Assembly (NCBI GenBank): GCA_902630925.1
Contig: CACOWO010000002.1
Coordinates: forward strand, 55,445-119,444
Source: an uncultured Pelagibacteraceae bacterium
Lineage (GTDB): Bacteria; Pseudomonadota; Alphaproteobacteria; Pelagibacterales; Pelagibacteraceae
Length of the DNA: 64,000 bases
Reading direction: 5' to 3'
Positions within the stretch are counted from its first letter, which is position 1; every line of letters begins with the position of its first letter. The notes below the pieces were generated by a model that ran no database searches, was not told the origin of the DNA, and saw only the letters and a program-made list of their open reading frames with translations. Of the stretch, positions 61,297 through 64,000 are shown one piece after another. The translations under genes and the position numbers were made by a program.

Positions 61297-63449
61297 TCTC
61301 TATTTTGTCTATTTTCAACTAATGAGGTCACAACACTTGGGTCTGCTAAAGTTGTAGTATCTCCAAGATTATCAGGTTCATTCGCTGCAATTTTTCTCAA
61401 AATTCTTCTCATAATTTTACCTGATCTAGTTTTAGGCAAACCGGGGGCAAATTGAATTACGTCAGGATAGCAAATGGGACCAATTTGTTTTCTTACCCAT
61501 TGTTTTAGATCTCTTTCTAAATCACCTGTAGGATTTTCTCCTGCGTTTAAAGTGACATAACAATACAAACCATTTCCTTTTATACTATGTGGAAATCCAA
61601 CTACGGCTGCCTCAGCTACTTTAGGATGAGCAACAAAAGCACTTTCAATCTCTGCAGTCCCAAGATTATGCCCTGAGACAATTATAACATCATCTACTCT
61701 ACCAGTAATCCAATAATAACCGTCTTTATCTCTTTTACATCCATCACCAGTAAAATATTTTCCATCAAATTGAGAAAAATAAGTGTCAATAAATCTTTGG
61801 TGGTCACCATAAACAGTCCTCATCTGACCTGGCCAAGAACTAGCCATACACAACCTTCCTTGTCCTTCGCCTTTAATAATTTTACCATCTTTATCTACTA
61901 AAACAGGTTTAATTCCGTAAAATGGTTTTGTTGCTGAACCAGGTTTTAAATCTATAGCGCCCGGTTGAGGTGCTATTAATATTCCTCCAGTTTCAGTTTG
62001 CCACCAAGTATCTACAATAGGACATCTAGCGTCTCCAACTGTTTTGTAATACCACATCCAAGCCTCTGGATTGATGGGTTCACCAACGGTGCCTAATAGT
62101 TTTAAAGATTTTCTGCTTGTTTTTTTAACAGGACCATCTCCTTCTCTCATTAAAGCACGAATAGCAGTAGGAGCAGTATAAAAAGTGTTGACTTTATATT
62201 TATCTACGATTTGCCACCATCTTGAATTATCAGGATAATTTGGAACTCCTTCAAACATAATTGTAGTTGCGCCATTAGCTAGCGGACCATAAATAATATA
62301 ACTGTGACCAGTCACCCAACCAATATCTGCAGTGCACCAATAAATATCATTAGGTTTATAATCAAAAATATATTGATGAGTCATTGAGGCATAAACCATG
62401 TAACCACCTGTAGTATGTAAAACTCCTTTTGGTTTTCCAGTGGAACCAGAAGTATAAAGAATAAATAATGGATCTTCAGCACTCATTTCTTCAGGATCAC
62501 ATTTTGTTGGAACAGAAGAAATTAGTTTCTTGTACGAAACATCTCTTTCTTCATTCCAATTAACTTGATTACCTGTTCTCTCAACTACAACACACTTCTT
62601 AACATTTGGGCATTGATCTAAAGCTTCATCTGCTATTTTTTTGAGAGGAATAATTTTTCCACCTCTAACGCCTTCATCTGCAGTAATTAAATATTCTGAC
62701 TCACAATCTGTGATCCTAGTAGCAATCGAATCTGGCGAGAAACCTCCAAAAATAATTGAGTGGACCGCACCTATCCTAGCACAAGCAAGCATAATGTAAG
62801 CTAGTTCAGGAATCATAGTTAAGTAAATTGTAACCCGGTCTCCTTTTTGAACACCCAAACTTTTGAGTCCATTTGCAGCTTTACTTACGTTTTGATGCAG
62901 TTCTTTGTAAGATATTTTCTTCGAGTCAGCCGGATCATCACCTACCCAAATTATTGCAGTTTTACTTGGATTTTTTTTAAGATGTCTATCAATACAATTA
63001 GCTGAAGCATTTAGCGTTCCATCATAAAACCATTTGATTTTAACTTCCTCTTTACTGTATTTAACATCTTTAATTTTTGAATATTTTTTAATCCAAGTAA
63101 TTCTTTTCCCTTCTTTAGCCCAAAATTTATCGTTTTCTTTGATTGAAAGCTTGTATTTCTTTTTATATTTTGACTCATTCACATAGGCATGATTTGCCCA
63201 ACTATCTGAAACTTTTATTAAAGATTTTCCATCTCCATCTTCTAATAGCTTTGGTGCTTTAAAATTAAACTTTCTAGGCTTGGTTTTTTTTGATTTAGAT
63301 TTTGATTTTTTTCTTTTTTTTGATTTCGATTTTCTCGTTTTTTTTACTTTTCTAGACTTATTTCTAGATCTAATAATTTTTCTAGACTTTTTTCTTCTAG
63401 TCTTTTTGGTCTTTTTTGATTTTTTTTTCTTTTTTTTTCTCTTAGCCAC
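61293..63449 (-). CDS. acsA: Acetyl-CoA synthetase with long basic N-terminal extension
   Basis: [52 protein letters not shown] start with AGGAGA Shine-Dalgarno. Confidence 0.95.
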   Translation of the reverse strand: MAKRKKKKKKSKKTKKTRRKKSRKIIRSRNKSRKVKKTRKSKSKKRKKSKSKSKKTKPRKFNFKAPKLLEDGDGKSLIKVSDSWANHAYVNESKYKKKYKLSIKENDKFWAKEGKRITWIKKYSKIKDVKYSKEEVKIKWFYDGTLNASANCIDRHLKKNPSKTAIIWVGDDPADSKKISYKELHQNVSKAANGLKSLGVQKGDRVTIYLTMIPELAYIMLACARIGAVHSIIFGGFSPDSIATRITDCESEYLITADEGVRGGKIIPLKKIADEALDQCPNVKKCVVVERTGNQVNWNEERDVSYKKLISSVPTKCDPEEMSAEDPLFILYTSGSTGKPKGVLHTTGGYMVYASMTHQYIFDYKPNDIYWCTADIGWVTGHSYIIYGPLANGATTIMFEGVPNYPDNSRWWQIVDKYKVNTFYTAPTAIRALMREGDGPVKKTSRKSLKLLGTVGEPINPEAWMWYYKTVGDARCPIVDTWWQTETGGILIAPQPGAIDLKPGSATKPFYGIKPVLVDKDGKIIKGEGQGRLCMASSWPGQMRTVYGDHQRFIDTYFSQFDGKYFTGDGCKRDKDGYYWITGRVDDVIIVSGHNLGTAEIESAFVAHPKVAEAAVVGFPHSIKGNGLYCYVTLNAGENPTGDLERDLKQWVRKQIGPICYPDVIQFAPGLPKTRSGKIMRRILRKIAANEPDNLGDTTTLADPSVVTSLVENRQNRD

Positions 63450-63457
63450 AAATTCTC

Positions 63458-63880
63458 CTAATTGGGTTTTATTTTACCCATCTTACAAATAATTTTCCAG
63501 CTTTTAAAATCGATTGGCATAACTGATAATCTACTCTGTTTGATAAGTGGTAAATGAGAAATAGTCTTTGTTTTTTTAATTTTTTCAAGTGATACAGGGT
63601 ATTTTATATACTCTTCGAACCTAACCTGGACAGCTACAAATCTTTTTTTTTTATCAGTTTTGTCAATAAAAGCCTCTTTAATAACCTTTACTATGCCAAC
63701 AATTTCCTTTCCAATATTCGAATGATAAAAAAAGCAGAGATCACCCGTTTTCATTGCTTTTAAATTATTGGCTGCCTGATAGTTTCTAACACCATCCCAA
63801 GCTGCACCTTTTTTCCCAGCTTTTTTTTGTTGTTGAATTGACCAAACGTCAGGTTCTGATTTCATTAACCAATATTGCAT
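63458..63880 (-). CDS. EVE-domain protein
   Basis: [13 protein letters not shown]...[28 protein letters not shown]. Confidence 0.93.
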   Translation of the reverse strand: MQYWLMKSEPDVWSIQQQKKAGKKGAAWDGVRNYQAANNLKAMKTGDLCFFYHSNIGKEIVGIVKVIKEAFIDKTDKKKRFVAVQVRFEEYIKYPVSLEKIKKTKTISHLPLIKQSRLSVMPIDFKSWKIICKMGKIKPN

Positions 63881-64000
63881 TATAATTTTAATCCAGGCCC
63901 TTTCATGTAAGGAGCGTTTTTATCAAGAGGCCATCTTGATTTTGCGGATACTGTGATATCGTCAATCATATTTTTTTTAAATCTTTGTATACCTGCCCAA
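63880..64000 (-). CDS. C-terminal end of an unidentified protein (runs off right edge)
   Basis: Open minus frame ...AGIQRFKKNMIDDITVSAKSRWPLDKNAPYMKGPGLKL*; TAATG overlap with the EVE gene start. Confidence 0.6.
   Translation of the reverse strand, partial: WAGIQRFKKNMIDDITVSAKSRWPLDKNAPYMKGPGLKL

Noticed and set aside
63280-63492. Phe/Leu/Asp-rich 70-aa ORF opposite the acsA N-terminus
   Set aside because: It is the mirror of the Lys-rich coding tail (AAA/AAG gives TTT/CTT); no independent evidence.
1-64000. CRISPR arrays, transposases, integrases, toxin-antitoxin or phage modules
   Set aside because: None seen; content is core housekeeping genes throughout.

Overview
The window is a compact, AT-rich block of core chromosome from an alphaproteobacterium. 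Gene content, codon usage, very short or overlapping intergenic spaces and the porin type fit SAR11/Pelagibacterales; this assignment is an inference. I support about 70 protein-coding genes, one tRNA-Gly(GCC), two clear intrinsic terminators and a probable oriC. Gene blocks: phoH-miaB-fur-tsaB; nifU-trpS-murJ; grpE-dnaK-dnaJ-dapB-nth; leuS-lptE-holA; parB-parA-rsmG-mnmG-mnmE; ftsK-lolA; hisE/F/A/H/B; hslVU; secB-dnaQ-coaE-aroE-maf-PPSR; hemE-hemH-hemJ-rho; purH, rpe; a DUF4212/SSS symporter with acsA. I found no mobile element, CRISPR array or defence island. The main observations are: (1) an ArfA-like ribosome-rescue ORF of 40 aa, absent from the supplied ORF track, overlapping an orphan pseudo-response regulator; (2) a perfect bidirectional terminator inside the 3' end of a ThiE-like CDS, predicting non-stop mRNAs about 2 kb from that arfA; (3) a probable oriC between PPSR (RP001 homologue) and hemE with repeated TTATNAACA motifs; (4) an acetyl-CoA synthetase with a roughly 60-residue Lys/Arg/Ser N-terminal tail; (5) a heat-shock type promoter in the grpE-dnaK gap; (6) several head-to-head gene pairs with no intergenic DNA, and candidate leaderless genes (rpe, hemE, phhB behind a tRNA). 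All family assignments are from reading the sequence; no searches were run.
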